Assembly: GCA_963696405.1 (NCBI GenBank)
Contig: CAVOJY010000006.1
Location: 496,001 to 560,000, forward strand
Source: CAVOJY01 sp963696405
GTDB taxonomy: Bacteria > Chloroflexota > Limnocylindria > Limnocylindrales > CSP1-4
Reading direction: 5' to 3'
Length of the DNA: 64,000 nucleotides
The number at the start of each line of letters is the position of its first letter. The stretch's first letter is position 1. A program made the translations under genes and the position numbers. The notes beneath the pieces are model-generated. The model was not told where the DNA came from and made no database searches. It saw only the letters and a list, made by a program, of their open reading frames with translations. Below are positions 52,220-59,827 of this stretch, piece by piece.

Positions 52220-53305
52220 ATGAGAAGACCCTGGCTGGGCGCTCGTCGCGACCGCGCCGAGCTCTACCTGCTCGTGACCATCGCAGCGTTCGCCATCACC
52301 GTGGCAGGCGTGCGCTGGTACCTCCAGCTCACGGGCTTCCCGAAGGTGGGCGGAGGAGGGCTGCATGTCGCCCACATGCTCTGGGGCGGCCTGCTGCTCG
52401 TCGTCGCGGCCGTTCTTCCCCTGCTCTTCGTCGGGCGAAGGGCGCTGCTGCTTTCGGCGCTCGCGGCGGGTGTCGGCGCCGGACTGTTCATCGATGAGGT
52501 GGGCAAGTTCATCACCGAATCGAATGACTACTTCTTCGCGCCGGCCGCTCCGCTCATCTACGGCGCCCTGTTGCTGCTTGTCGTCGTCTGGCTGGTCGTG
52601 CGGCGGACGCCCGCCGACTCGGCGAGCGACGCAATGCAGGCCGCGGTCGATGCCCTGCGCGACGGTGTCGACGGTCGGCTCACCAGGATGGACCGCGACC
52701 GTGTGGTCGAGGGACTGGCGCCGGCGCGCGCGGGCGACGACCCGGAGGTCGCGGGGCTGGCCGAACGGCAGGCGTCTCTGCTGACATCGCCCGAGATCGA
52801 CGCGCTCCTCGTTCCGCCCGGCTGGGTGGCCCGTGGCGGGGCCCGCGCGCTGCTGGAACAGATCCTGCCGCGGAGGCTCGAGAAGGCCCTCGTCGTCCTC
52901 GGGCTCGCCTGGACAGCGCTCCTCGCCGCCTTCGCCTCGTTCCTGCTGCTGGCAATCCTGTGGGTGGGCGACCCCCTCGAAGTCCCGGTCTCACCCGGAC
53001 CGATCGAGTTCCCGGAGGAGCCGTTGTGGACCGTCCTGCTCCTGGTGGTCGCAGTCGTGGTCGGCCTCGCCAGCGGGGTCGCCGCGGTGCTGATCCTGCG
53101 CCGCCGCGAGCGGGCCGGGATCCAGGTGGGGATCGGCGCGACCCTGCTGAACCTGGTCGCCGGAGGGCTGCTCACGTTCTACGTGGTGCAGTTCGGCGCG
53201 GTCGCTTCGACGCTCGAGCACCTGGTCCTGCTGGCACTACTCCTCGACTACGACCGGCGGCTTGACGCCCTCCAGTCGCTCCCGGTGACCGCTCCCGAAC
53301 TGTGA
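52220..53305 (+). CDS. Hypothetical multi-pass membrane protein
   Basis: 361 aa from ATG 52220. Helices cluster in two groups: four near the N-terminus (ELYLLVTIAAFAITVAGV, MLWGGLLLVVAAVLPLLFV, ALLLSALAAGVGAGLFIDEVG, LIYGALLLLVVVWLVV) and four near the C-terminus (LGLAWTALLAAFASFLLLAIL onward). A ~90-residue soluble region between them has LTSPEIDALLVP. I recognise no family. It is 46 nt after the holin/phosphatase gene and 7 nt before the MFS gene, so the three are likely co-transcribed. Confidence 0.78.
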   Translation: MRRPWLGARRDRAELYLLVTIAAFAITVAGVRWYLQLTGFPKVGGGGLHVAHMLWGGLLLVVAAVLPLLFVGRRALLLSALAAGVGAGLFIDEVGKFITESNDYFFAPAAPLIYGALLLLVVVWLVVRRTPADSASDAMQAAVDALRDGVDGRLTRMDRDRVVEGLAPARAGDDPEVAGLAERQASLLTSPEIDALLVPPGWVARGGARALLEQILPRRLEKALVVLGLAWTALLAAFASFLLLAILWVGDPLEVPVSPGPIEFPEEPLWTVLLLVVAVVVGLASGVAAVLILRRRERAGIQVGIGATLLNLVAGGLLTFYVVQFGAVASTLEHLVLLALLLDYDRRLDALQSLPVTAPEL

Positions 53306-53312
53306 CGGCCAC

Positions 53313-54728
53313 GTGAAACGACCGGCTCGGCTCCCGCCGTTCATCGTCGACATCGTCGCCGACCGGCCGGCGGTTCTGGCGCTGGTCGCCTCCTGCCTGG
53401 CGCTTGCCGCCGCGGGTCTCGACCCGCACGTCCTCGATCCCGGGAGCGTCCGGGTGCGCGCGGCGTTGGCCGAGGCGCCGTCACTGGAGGGCGCGCTCAC
53501 GATCGCCGCGCTGGTGCAGGCCGGGTTCCTCCTGATTGGGGGCGCGGTCGCGGACATCTGGCGGTCGCAGCGGCTGCTCCAGGTGGCGCTCGTCGGGCTC
53601 GCCGTCGCGTCGGCGGGAGCGACGCTCATGCCCGAGGGTCCCGGCCTCGTCGCGAGCCGGGTGCTCGCCTGGGCATGCGACGGCTTGATCCTCCCGTTCG
53701 CGGTCGGCGTTGTGGCCCAGCTCTACCGGGCAGAGGCGCGCGCGACCGCCCTTGGCATCCTCTTCGCGGTGTACGGCGGCGCAACGGTGTTGGCGCCGGT
53801 ACTGGTCGGGGTCTTCGGCGCCCGCGGTCCGGAGATCCAGGCGTTCGCCCTGTGCGCCGCGGTGGCGCTCGTGGCCGTGTGGGCCACCCGCCGCTGGCTG
53901 CCGGACCTGCCTGGGGCGCTCCCCTCCCAGCGGCTGACGGTTGCGACAACGGCGCTGTGGGCGTTCGGCGTGGTGACGGCGGTCGATGGGTTGGTGCAGC
54001 TCGAGATGTGGCTCGTGGTGCTGGGCGGCGTGCTCGTGGTGAGCGCCTTGGCCGTGCGGCGTGTCGCCCGCAGGCCACCCGAGGAGGGCGTCCACGCTCG
54101 GCTGGGCGGCGCCGCACTGGCGGCGGGCCTGGTCATCGGCTTCGCACAGTCGGTTCCGCTGGCCGCGCTGCCGGTGTTCTTCGCCGCAGTGCAGGGGATG
54201 GATGAGTTCCTAGCCACCATCCTCATTGCGCCGTTCGCCGTCGCCCTCATCGCCGCCGGCCCGATGGTCGGCTGGCTGCTCTCGCGCTTCTCGCCGCGCC
54301 TCCTGATCATCGGCGGGGTGTGGGCGATCGCGCTTGCCGACATCGCCTTCAGCGCGATCATCGCCCCGGCCACGCCGTACGTTTCGCTCATCCTCCCCTT
54401 CATGGTGGTCGGCGCCGGGTTCGTGGTCTCCACGGCGATCCGCACCGCGGTGATCTTCGCGAGCACGCCGCGACAACTCCCGGCGACAGCGGCTGCCCTC
54501 AACGAGGCGTCGGTCGGCGTGGGCACTCGTCTGGGCGCCACCCTGATCGTCCTCGTGCGCACAGGCGCCCTCGGCCAAGCATCGGACCTGCACTGGCTGC
54601 AGGTGAGCCTCCTGGTCGCCGGGGTCGTCGGGGTGATCGGCGGAATCGCGGTCTTCCTGCTGCTCGGATCGCGCGACCCAATACGCACGGTATGGGACCT
54701 TCGCGAGGAGCGGGCTGCGTCCGGATAG
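53313..54728 (+). CDS. Major facilitator superfamily transporter
   Basis: 471 aa from GTG 53313. About 14 helices can be drawn, as in drug/proton antiporters of the DHA2 type: GGAVADIWRSQRLLQVALVGLAVASAG is the loop 2-3 region; VASRVLAWACDGLILPFAVGVVAQLY is helix 4. The terminal segment GSRDPIRTVWDLREERAASG reappears, slightly changed, as a relic at 55691-55754. Substrate unknown. Confidence 0.85.
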   Translation: MKRPARLPPFIVDIVADRPAVLALVASCLALAAAGLDPHVLDPGSVRVRAALAEAPSLEGALTIAALVQAGFLLIGGAVADIWRSQRLLQVALVGLAVASAGATLMPEGPGLVASRVLAWACDGLILPFAVGVVAQLYRAEARATALGILFAVYGGATVLAPVLVGVFGARGPEIQAFALCAAVALVAVWATRRWLPDLPGALPSQRLTVATTALWAFGVVTAVDGLVQLEMWLVVLGGVLVVSALAVRRVARRPPEEGVHARLGGAALAAGLVIGFAQSVPLAALPVFFAAVQGMDEFLATILIAPFAVALIAAGPMVGWLLSRFSPRLLIIGGVWAIALADIAFSAIIAPATPYVSLILPFMVVGAGFVVSTAIRTAVIFASTPRQLPATAAALNEASVGVGTRLGATLIVLVRTGALGQASDLHWLQVSLLVAGVVGVIGGIAVFLLLGSRDPIRTVWDLREERAASG

Positions 54729-55076
54729 ACGGGGGAGGGCCGACGTGACGCCAGGGGCCGCGCCCGGGCCCGCGACAAGCTGAAGGTGGACGTGCGCCAG
54801 ACGCCGTTCACACGCGAGATCACGCTCACGGATGCGGTGCACGACGTCTCGCTCGAGCTCGAGGCGAAGCGCCTGGGCAGCCTCGGCGCAAAGGCACTCG
54901 TCGAGCTGCTGCTGCCAGGATGTGCCGTGCGGTCAGTCTGCACGAAGCGGACGGGGCGGCACCAGGCGCGGCGCCATCCAATCCTTGAGTTCGCACGAAC
55001 CGGGTGCTGGAGGTCACCACATTGGCCTCCGGCGCTGGCGGGCGCCAGCGAAATCGGCATCGGAAGGAGAACAAAC
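54729..55076. other. Intergenic stretch with possible gene debris
   Basis: About 350 nt. A plus-strand stretch near 54778-54930 reads like real protein (KLKVDVRQTPFTREITLTD, then KRLGSLGAKALVELLLPG) but has no proper ends and merges into non-coding sequence; it may be a remnant. A fine ribosome site (AAGGAGA) near the end belongs to the next gene. Confidence 0.4.
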
Positions 55077-55577
55077 ATGGCGAACCAGGTGGTCCTGGCC
55101 TTCTTCAAAGACGAGGCGGCTGCGGACGCCGCGGTCGATGCGCTGAAGGCGTGGGACAAGATCGACGACGACGTGAAGCTCAGCGCGATCGGCGTCCTCG
55201 CCCTCGACGAGCAGGGCAAGGTCAAGACGCAGAAGCTCGGGTCGCGGTCGATCACGAAGGGTGCCGGCATCGGCTTGCTGCTGGCGCTGATCACCCCGCT
55301 GGGCCTCGGCGTCGTCATCGCCGGTGCCGGCTTCGGGGCGCTGCACCACAAGGGCCTGGGCCTCAAGGCCGAGGACCGCGACCGGATCGCGGCCGAGCTG
55401 GCCGGAGGCAAGGCCGCGGTCGGCGTGCTGGTCAAGGACGCGCAAGCGACGATCGTTTCCGCGAAGCTCGCCGAGATCGGCGGAGTCCCGGAGACGCACG
55501 AGATCTCCGCCGAGGTCGAGGCCGAGGTCGTGGCGGCGGCCCCGGAGATCGAGGCCGAGGTGACAGCGCAGGCCTGA
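55077..55577 (+). CDS. DUF1269-like small membrane-associated protein
   Basis: 166 aa from ATG 55077, AAGGAGA 7 nt upstream. The opening VVLAFFKDEAAADAAVDALKAWD is a ferredoxin-like strand-helix. A Gly-rich hydrophobic segment follows (GAGIGLLLALITPLGLGVVIAGAGFGAL), as in DUF1269/general-stress-protein-17M-like families, then an alternating C-terminal domain (AAVGVLVKDAQATIVSAKLAEIGG) and an Ala/Glu-rich end. Perhaps a stress-related membrane-bound protein; activity unknown. Confidence 0.75.
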   Translation: MANQVVLAFFKDEAAADAAVDALKAWDKIDDDVKLSAIGVLALDEQGKVKTQKLGSRSITKGAGIGLLLALITPLGLGVVIAGAGFGALHHKGLGLKAEDRDRIAAELAGGKAAVGVLVKDAQATIVSAKLAEIGGVPETHEISAEVEAEVVAAAPEIEAEVTAQA

Positions 55578-55616
55578 TGGGAGCGGCCGACCGGTCGCCC
55601 TCTTCGTGACGACGTG

Positions 55617-55645
55617 ACGCCCCCGGCCGACTCGGCCGGGGGCGT
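55617..55645 (+). terminator. Terminator after the DUF1269-like gene
   Basis: 12-bp perfect stem ACGCCCCCGGCC / GGCCGGGGGCGT with a 5-nt loop, 40 nt after the stop. Confidence 0.75.
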
Positions 55646-55690
55646 GCGAATGCGGGCTGCTGCCGCTCGTTCCGACGAACATGGACCTCG

Positions 55691-55754
55691 GCTCGGATCG
55701 CGCGACGCAACACGCACGGTGTGGGACCTTCGCGAGGAGCGGGCTGCGGCCGGA
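55691..55754 (+). repeat. 64-bp relic of the MFS gene 3' end
   Basis: Matches 54662-54725 with four mismatches. In the MFS frame it would read GSRDATRTVWDLREERAAAG. It suggests a second MFS copy once ended here, or a small ectopic duplication. Confidence 0.85.
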
Positions 55755-55833
55755 GGCAGAGAACCAGATGAAGGGGCTTGACCCGATGTCCGAGCGCTAC
55801 TCTGACCAGAACCCTGTCCAGCCGGGAGATCCC

Positions 55834-56484
55834 ATGGCCGAACCTCAGATCGACTTCCAGGCCACAGCGCCGGCCGTGACCGACTACACGAACGGCAGCC
55901 GGCAGGTCCGCTTCATCGCCATGCAGCACATCGCCCTGGCGGCCTTCTACGACGCCGCCGTTGCCGTGGTCCGCGAGGCGCAGCGAGACGGCTACATCCA
56001 CTTCTACGAGTTCGTCGACATGTACCGCCTTGACGACATCGATCAGCGAAAGGTGCGCAGGCTGACGCAGTTTATGCCGATGCCCGACGTGTACGAGGGG
56101 CTGGCCCAGGCGCTCGGCCAGCAGCTTGAACTGCCGCTCGTCGCCCAGCAGTTCGACGCGTTCGTTGGCCTCGTCAACGACACCGACGTCAACGCGGATC
56201 TGGCCCCGGAGGACTTCCTCCGAAAGGTGGAGACGGCCATCGGGCCCATCGAGCTCACCCAGGAGGACCTCGACACCCCGATCCGGGAACCCGTCTCCCA
56301 GGGGATCCCGCAGGAACGGTGGATTCCGGCCGTCCTGGACGGCCGGAATGCGAACCTCGCCGCCATGGTCCACGCGTCCGAGCACCCGAGGATCGTGATC
56401 ACCTACGGCGCCGCCCACGAACCCGGCTGGTTCTCGGAGATGCTGAAGCTCGACCCGAGCTGGAGCCGCAGGACCCTGGCGTGA
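55834..56484 (+). CDS. TraB/GumN (TIKI)-superfamily-like protein, putative
   Basis: About 216 aa from ATG 55834 (GGGAG 5 nt upstream; ATG 55786 and 55768 are alternatives, and the frame reaches into the MFS relic at 55691-55754). VRFIAMQHIALAAFYD near the start resembles the first GxxH strand of TraB/GumN proteins; GYIHFYEFVD supplies an acidic pair. Later GRNANLAAMVHASEHPRIVITYGAAHEPGWF matches the R(D/N)..MA ... GAGHxxG ending of that superfamily. No membrane helix is evident. TIKI relatives are metalloproteases; here the activity is unproven. Ends convergent with the DUF4239-like gene. Confidence 0.6.
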   Translation: MAEPQIDFQATAPAVTDYTNGSRQVRFIAMQHIALAAFYDAAVAVVREAQRDGYIHFYEFVDMYRLDDIDQRKVRRLTQFMPMPDVYEGLAQALGQQLELPLVAQQFDAFVGLVNDTDVNADLAPEDFLRKVETAIGPIELTQEDLDTPIREPVSQGIPQERWIPAVLDGRNANLAAMVHASEHPRIVITYGAAHEPGWFSEMLKLDPSWSRRTLA

Positions 56485-56515
56485 CAGGGGGCCACGCTCG
56501 GCGAAGGCAGCCGGA

Positions 56516-57298
56516 TTACGGGGGCCCGATCTGTTCCTGGAGGTCGATCAGGGGCTGCTGGCTGACCTGAAGGTAGCCCTCCCGGGGCCGGTCGAGGTCG
56601 ACGATTAGGGTGACGACCGCGCCCAGGACGACGATCAGCGCGATCGCGCTGATCAGGCTGCGCCTGCGGGTCAGGCCCGCGCTGAAGCCGACCATGCCGA
56701 GCGTCAGTGCCACGCCAGCGATGAGGAGGAGCACCACCGTCTCCGGCACGCGGGCGTAGACGATCGCGGTCACCCGCGTCTCGTGCAGGTCGATGGTCTC
56801 GTTGAGCGACTCGATGAAGAGAGCCAGGGTCTCCGAGCTCGGCGTATCGCGGGCCAGGTCCTCGGCCTCCGCCCACAGGTCGGCGAGGATCTCCCCCGAA
56901 CGCGCGAAATTCGCCGCGAGCTGGCTCCGATCTGCGACATTGATGCGCAGGGGAACGTATTCGCGAAGCAGCTGCCGGATCTCGGTCGAGGTCGGCTCGG
57001 GCAGGTAGCCCGCCCTGAGGTAGGTCGTCCCGATCGAGTTCGCCTCCTCGAGGACCAGCCCCCGTCGCGCATCGAACCTGTCGGACGCCATTCCCATCGT
57101 GACCGCAAGCAGGAACGCCATGAGGGCCAGGATCGAGCCCACGAGCATGCCCGTGGGGCCCTCCTTCTCGTCGGGGGTTCGTTCCTGCCACCAACTCCCA
57201 ATTCGGAATCCGACCTCGTAGGCGGCGAGGCAGAGTACGGCGACCACGACAAAGACGCCGAGAATTGGCAGCCAGTCCAGGAGTTGCTGCGAGTTCAT
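56516..57298 (-). CDS. DUF4239-like (bestrophin-like) membrane protein
   Basis: 260 aa from ATG 57298. Two N-terminal helices (LPILGVFVVVAVLCLAAYEVG; MLVGSILALMAFLLAVTMGMA) with the typical FRIG and ASDRFDARRGLVLEEANSIGTTYLRAG segment. Two helices come near the end (VVLLLIAGVALTLGMVGFSAG; LISAIALIVVLGAVVTLIVDLDRPREG). This pattern is the DUF4239 family. It lies 11 nt after the Vps62-like gene on the same strand. Function of the family is unknown; channel-like activity has been suggested by remote similarity only. Confidence 0.78.
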   Translation of the reverse strand: MNSQQLLDWLPILGVFVVVAVLCLAAYEVGFRIGSWWQERTPDEKEGPTGMLVGSILALMAFLLAVTMGMASDRFDARRGLVLEEANSIGTTYLRAGYLPEPTSTEIRQLLREYVPLRINVADRSQLAANFARSGEILADLWAEAEDLARDTPSSETLALFIESLNETIDLHETRVTAIVYARVPETVVLLLIAGVALTLGMVGFSAGLTRRRSLISAIALIVVLGAVVTLIVDLDRPREGYLQVSQQPLIDLQEQIGPP

Positions 57299-57309
57299 GG
57301 TCCGGTCCG

Positions 57310-59130
57310 TCAGCGCCGCGCCCGGCGCATCTCGCGAACGTTGTCGCGCAGGATGATGAAGCCGACGGCGAGAAGGACGATGGCGAGGGACGCAGCCAGG
57401 TGCGTGACGACCAGGGCCACGGCCGCGACCACGGCGAGCAGGATCGTCAGGTCCAGGAGCAGGCGGAGGAAGCGCCGCCGCACGAGCGCCTCGATGACGA
57501 CGTAGCCGACCGCGACAACGACAAGACCGACCCACCACAGGCCGGGCTCGGTGATCAGCAGCGCCCCCAGCAGCAGGATGGCGAGCGCGACGCTGATCGC
57601 GGACCAGACGTCGAGCACGCGGCTGCGGCGGATCTCGGCCGGGTCCTGCGGGTGAACGACATGACGAAGGTGGCCGCGAGGATCGCCGTGTTCGCCCGCG
57701 TGCACACGGGCCAGCTCGGCCTCGCTGTCGCTGATCGCGGCGAGGTCGCCGTCGGCCTGGACCCGCCGGTCCCGAAGCTCTTGCACGGCCCGGTCGCGGT
57801 CGGAGGCCAGGGCCGCCACGAAGGCCTCGGAACGGCCCGCCCGCTGCGCGGCGGCGACGCGGACCCCAAGCCGCTGCGAGGTGTCCTCGAGTTCGACGAT
57901 CGCAGCCTGGTCGGCATCGAGATGGGCGGTGAGATCGGCGATCTCGGTCGTCAGCGCCTCGACCGTCCGCCCGGGTGGCGGTGTCGCGTCAAGTCCCGCA
58001 AACGCGATCGGGTCGATCCACGACTGCCTGGGGCGTCCGTTGCGCGCCCACTTCGGTCCGGCGGGGGCACGTTCGCCGGCGAGCCGATCCTCCGTGTCGA
58101 GACCGAACAGGCCGTCGTAGCCGGTCACCCAGGGGGTGCTGTCGTCGATCAGGACAGGAGTCCACGAGTTCGGCTGCCCCGGCCCGACGGACACGCCGTC
58201 GCCGCGGGCGTAGTCGACGAAGGGGATCGCGGCGACCTGGTTTGTCCTGCCGGGCGCGCTGCCCTGACCCTGCCCGAGGGTCGTCGTCCAGAACCGCCAG
58301 ATGGCCGTCGCCGACGCCCGGATCCGTGACGGCAGCCGGAGCGGCACAGGCAGGAGGTACTCCCCGGGCTCGACGTACGCCGCGTGGGAACCGGCACCGG
58401 CGAACATGATGGGATGATTGCCCTCGCGCTGGAGCAGCGGATCATCCCACCGGCGCCGCAGGTCGGCCCCGACCTCATCGTGGGCGGCCCTCGCGAACCA
58501 GACCGGGGTCGACGACCCGTCGTCGTGCTCCTCGATGAAGACGAAGCACTGCTCCCAGTCGGCCTCATGGTCGTTTGCGCCCGCGAAGGACGATCGCCAG
58601 TCGTTCATGGCGTAGAAGAAGAGGTAGTGGCAGGCCGTCCAGCCGGCGTGCCGCACGACCCGTCCGTGATAGTAGAAGCCGGGGTTCCGCGACCGGATCG
58701 CAGCGTACTTGACCTCCGCCGCCGCCACCGTGCCGCCGGGAACCGTCCCCCGGACGAGAAGCGACAGGTCGAACCCGGCGTCGATGAGCCGCGCGGCGAT
58801 CCCCACCCTGGCGAGCCGGCTCGGCGCGCTGAACCGCGGCCGCTCGGCGTGGTCGCCGCGCTGGGCGAGCGCCACCCCGCTCAACGGATCCTGGACGAAC
58901 CGCAGGAAGAGCGACTGGTTCGGGGCTCGCGACCGCCAGAGCGGCAGGTCGTCGATCGTGAGCTGGCCGGCGGGCACGAGCACGACCTGCTCACCGCGCT
59001 CGGCCACAGCCCACAGGTCGCACTGGGCGACGTAGTCATCGACCGTCATCGGGAAGAAGAACTCCCCGTGCGTGTAGCGGACGATCGGTTCGTATTGGCG
59101 GAGCAGACCGAGGTCGCGGGCGCCCGTCAT
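57310..59130 (-). CDS. Vps62-like domain protein with coiled coil and C-terminal membrane helices
   Basis: 606 aa from ATG 59130. Residues ~10-320 form a soluble domain: YEPIVRYTHGEFFFPM, HYLFFYAMNDWR, NDHEADWEQCFVFIEE and HPIMFAGAGSHAAYVEPGEY. The HEADWE and GSHAxY signatures fit the Vps62/DUF946-type domain. Residues ~390-470 are a likely coiled coil (TTEIADLTAHLDADQAAIVELED). Four or so helices follow (AISVALAILLLGALLIT ... LAIVLLAVGFIIL). Start overlaps the stop of the upstream TM gene (ATGA). With the DUF4239-like gene it forms a three-gene membrane operon of unknown role. Confidence 0.72.
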   Translation of the reverse strand: MTGARDLGLLRQYEPIVRYTHGEFFFPMTVDDYVAQCDLWAVAERGEQVVLVPAGQLTIDDLPLWRSRAPNQSLFLRFVQDPLSGVALAQRGDHAERPRFSAPSRLARVGIAARLIDAGFDLSLLVRGTVPGGTVAAAEVKYAAIRSRNPGFYYHGRVVRHAGWTACHYLFFYAMNDWRSSFAGANDHEADWEQCFVFIEEHDDGSSTPVWFARAAHDEVGADLRRRWDDPLLQREGNHPIMFAGAGSHAAYVEPGEYLLPVPLRLPSRIRASATAIWRFWTTTLGQGQGSAPGRTNQVAAIPFVDYARGDGVSVGPGQPNSWTPVLIDDSTPWVTGYDGLFGLDTEDRLAGERAPAGPKWARNGRPRQSWIDPIAFAGLDATPPPGRTVEALTTEIADLTAHLDADQAAIVELEDTSQRLGVRVAAAQRAGRSEAFVAALASDRDRAVQELRDRRVQADGDLAAISDSEAELARVHAGEHGDPRGHLRHVVHPQDPAEIRRSRVLDVWSAISVALAILLLGALLITEPGLWWVGLVVVAVGYVVIEALVRRRFLRLLLDLTILLAVVAAVALVVTHLAASLAIVLLAVGFIILRDNVREMRRARR

Positions 59131-59666
59131 TCCTGCGACCGATCCGGCGTGACGCTGGCCAGGTGGCCTGAGATCCCGAACGCATCTCTGACCTGCCGCT
59201 GGTTCAGGTAGAAGACGGTCAGAATCTGGATGAGGAGCCAGACCTGCAGGGCCGCGCCCTGGGCCAACCAGAGGAAGAGCGATGATGCGAGTCCGAGTCC
59301 GGCCAGCAGCATCGTGATCGTCCAGCCCAGCTGGCGCATCCCCAGGAGCAGGACGCTTCCCGCCAGCGCAGCGATGCAGAGCGCCCCGGTGAGTGCCATC
59401 GCGATCGCCGCCGCCAGGTCGCGGGTCGACCCGATGCCGATCGCCGCGTTCCCGGCGAGGCTGTCGATCACCGCGGACCCGCCCGCAATCAACGCCACGA
59501 AGACCAACCCGTAGGCGAGCGCGTTGAGCAACTGGAGGATCGCCAGGATCGTGACAGCGGTCGGGCGTCGAGCGCGCGTCGGGCCACGCACGGCCGCGGA
59601 CGCCGGCGAGCTGCCGGCGACAGAAGGCTCAACGTCGGGTTGGTCCACGGGTGCAGGAGCCTCCAT
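59127..59666 (-). CDS. Hypothetical four-helix membrane protein
   Basis: 179 aa from ATG 59666, supported by TACACT 9 nt upstream (the frame stays open to 59729). A 40-residue Pro/Ala/Arg-rich N-terminus precedes helices AVTILAILQLLNALAYGLVFVALI, AAAIAMALTGALCIAALAGSVLLLG, WTITMLLAGLGLASSLFLWLA and VWLLIQILTVFYL. First gene of the three-gene operon 59666-56516; its stop overlaps the next start by ATGA. Family not recognised. Confidence 0.72.
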   Translation of the reverse strand: MEAPAPVDQPDVEPSVAGSSPASAAVRGPTRARRPTAVTILAILQLLNALAYGLVFVALIAGGSAVIDSLAGNAAIGIGSTRDLAAAIAMALTGALCIAALAGSVLLLGMRQLGWTITMLLAGLGLASSLFLWLAQGAALQVWLLIQILTVFYLNQRQVRDAFGISGHLASVTPDRSQE

Positions 59667-59675
59667 CACACCGGG

Positions 59676-59681
59676 AGTGTA
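59676..59681 (-). promoter_or_regulatory. -10 hexamer (TACACT) of the membrane operon
   Basis: 9 nt before ATG 59666; identical in sequence to the tRNA-Glu -10. Confidence 0.45.
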
Positions 59682-59759
59682 GCGGGGGCGTGCCTCAGTA
59701 CACTCGGGGCCTGCGACGACCGGGGGCATGCCACCTCGTCGGCACCGGTGATGGGTTCC

Positions 59760-59776
59760 GCCCGAGGCGCCGCATG
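59760..59776. repeat. 17-bp target site duplication, left
   Basis: GCCCGAGGCGCCGCATG, directly before the IS; the right copy at 61235-61251 differs at one base (C for G). Confidence 0.75.
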
Positions 59777-59827
59777 TGTCGACGTGCAGTGATTTGTCAG
59801 TCCAACTGATCAGTGAATTTGTCAGTC
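59777..59827. repeat. Left terminal inverted repeat of the IS
   Basis: Two GTGA(A/T)TTTGTCAG motifs at 59790-59801 and 59813-59825 are the likely transposase sites. Confidence 0.7.

Noticed and set aside
54786..55076. N-terminal extension of the DUF1269-like gene to 54786
   Set aside because: A good ribosome site and the family N-terminus place the start at 55077.
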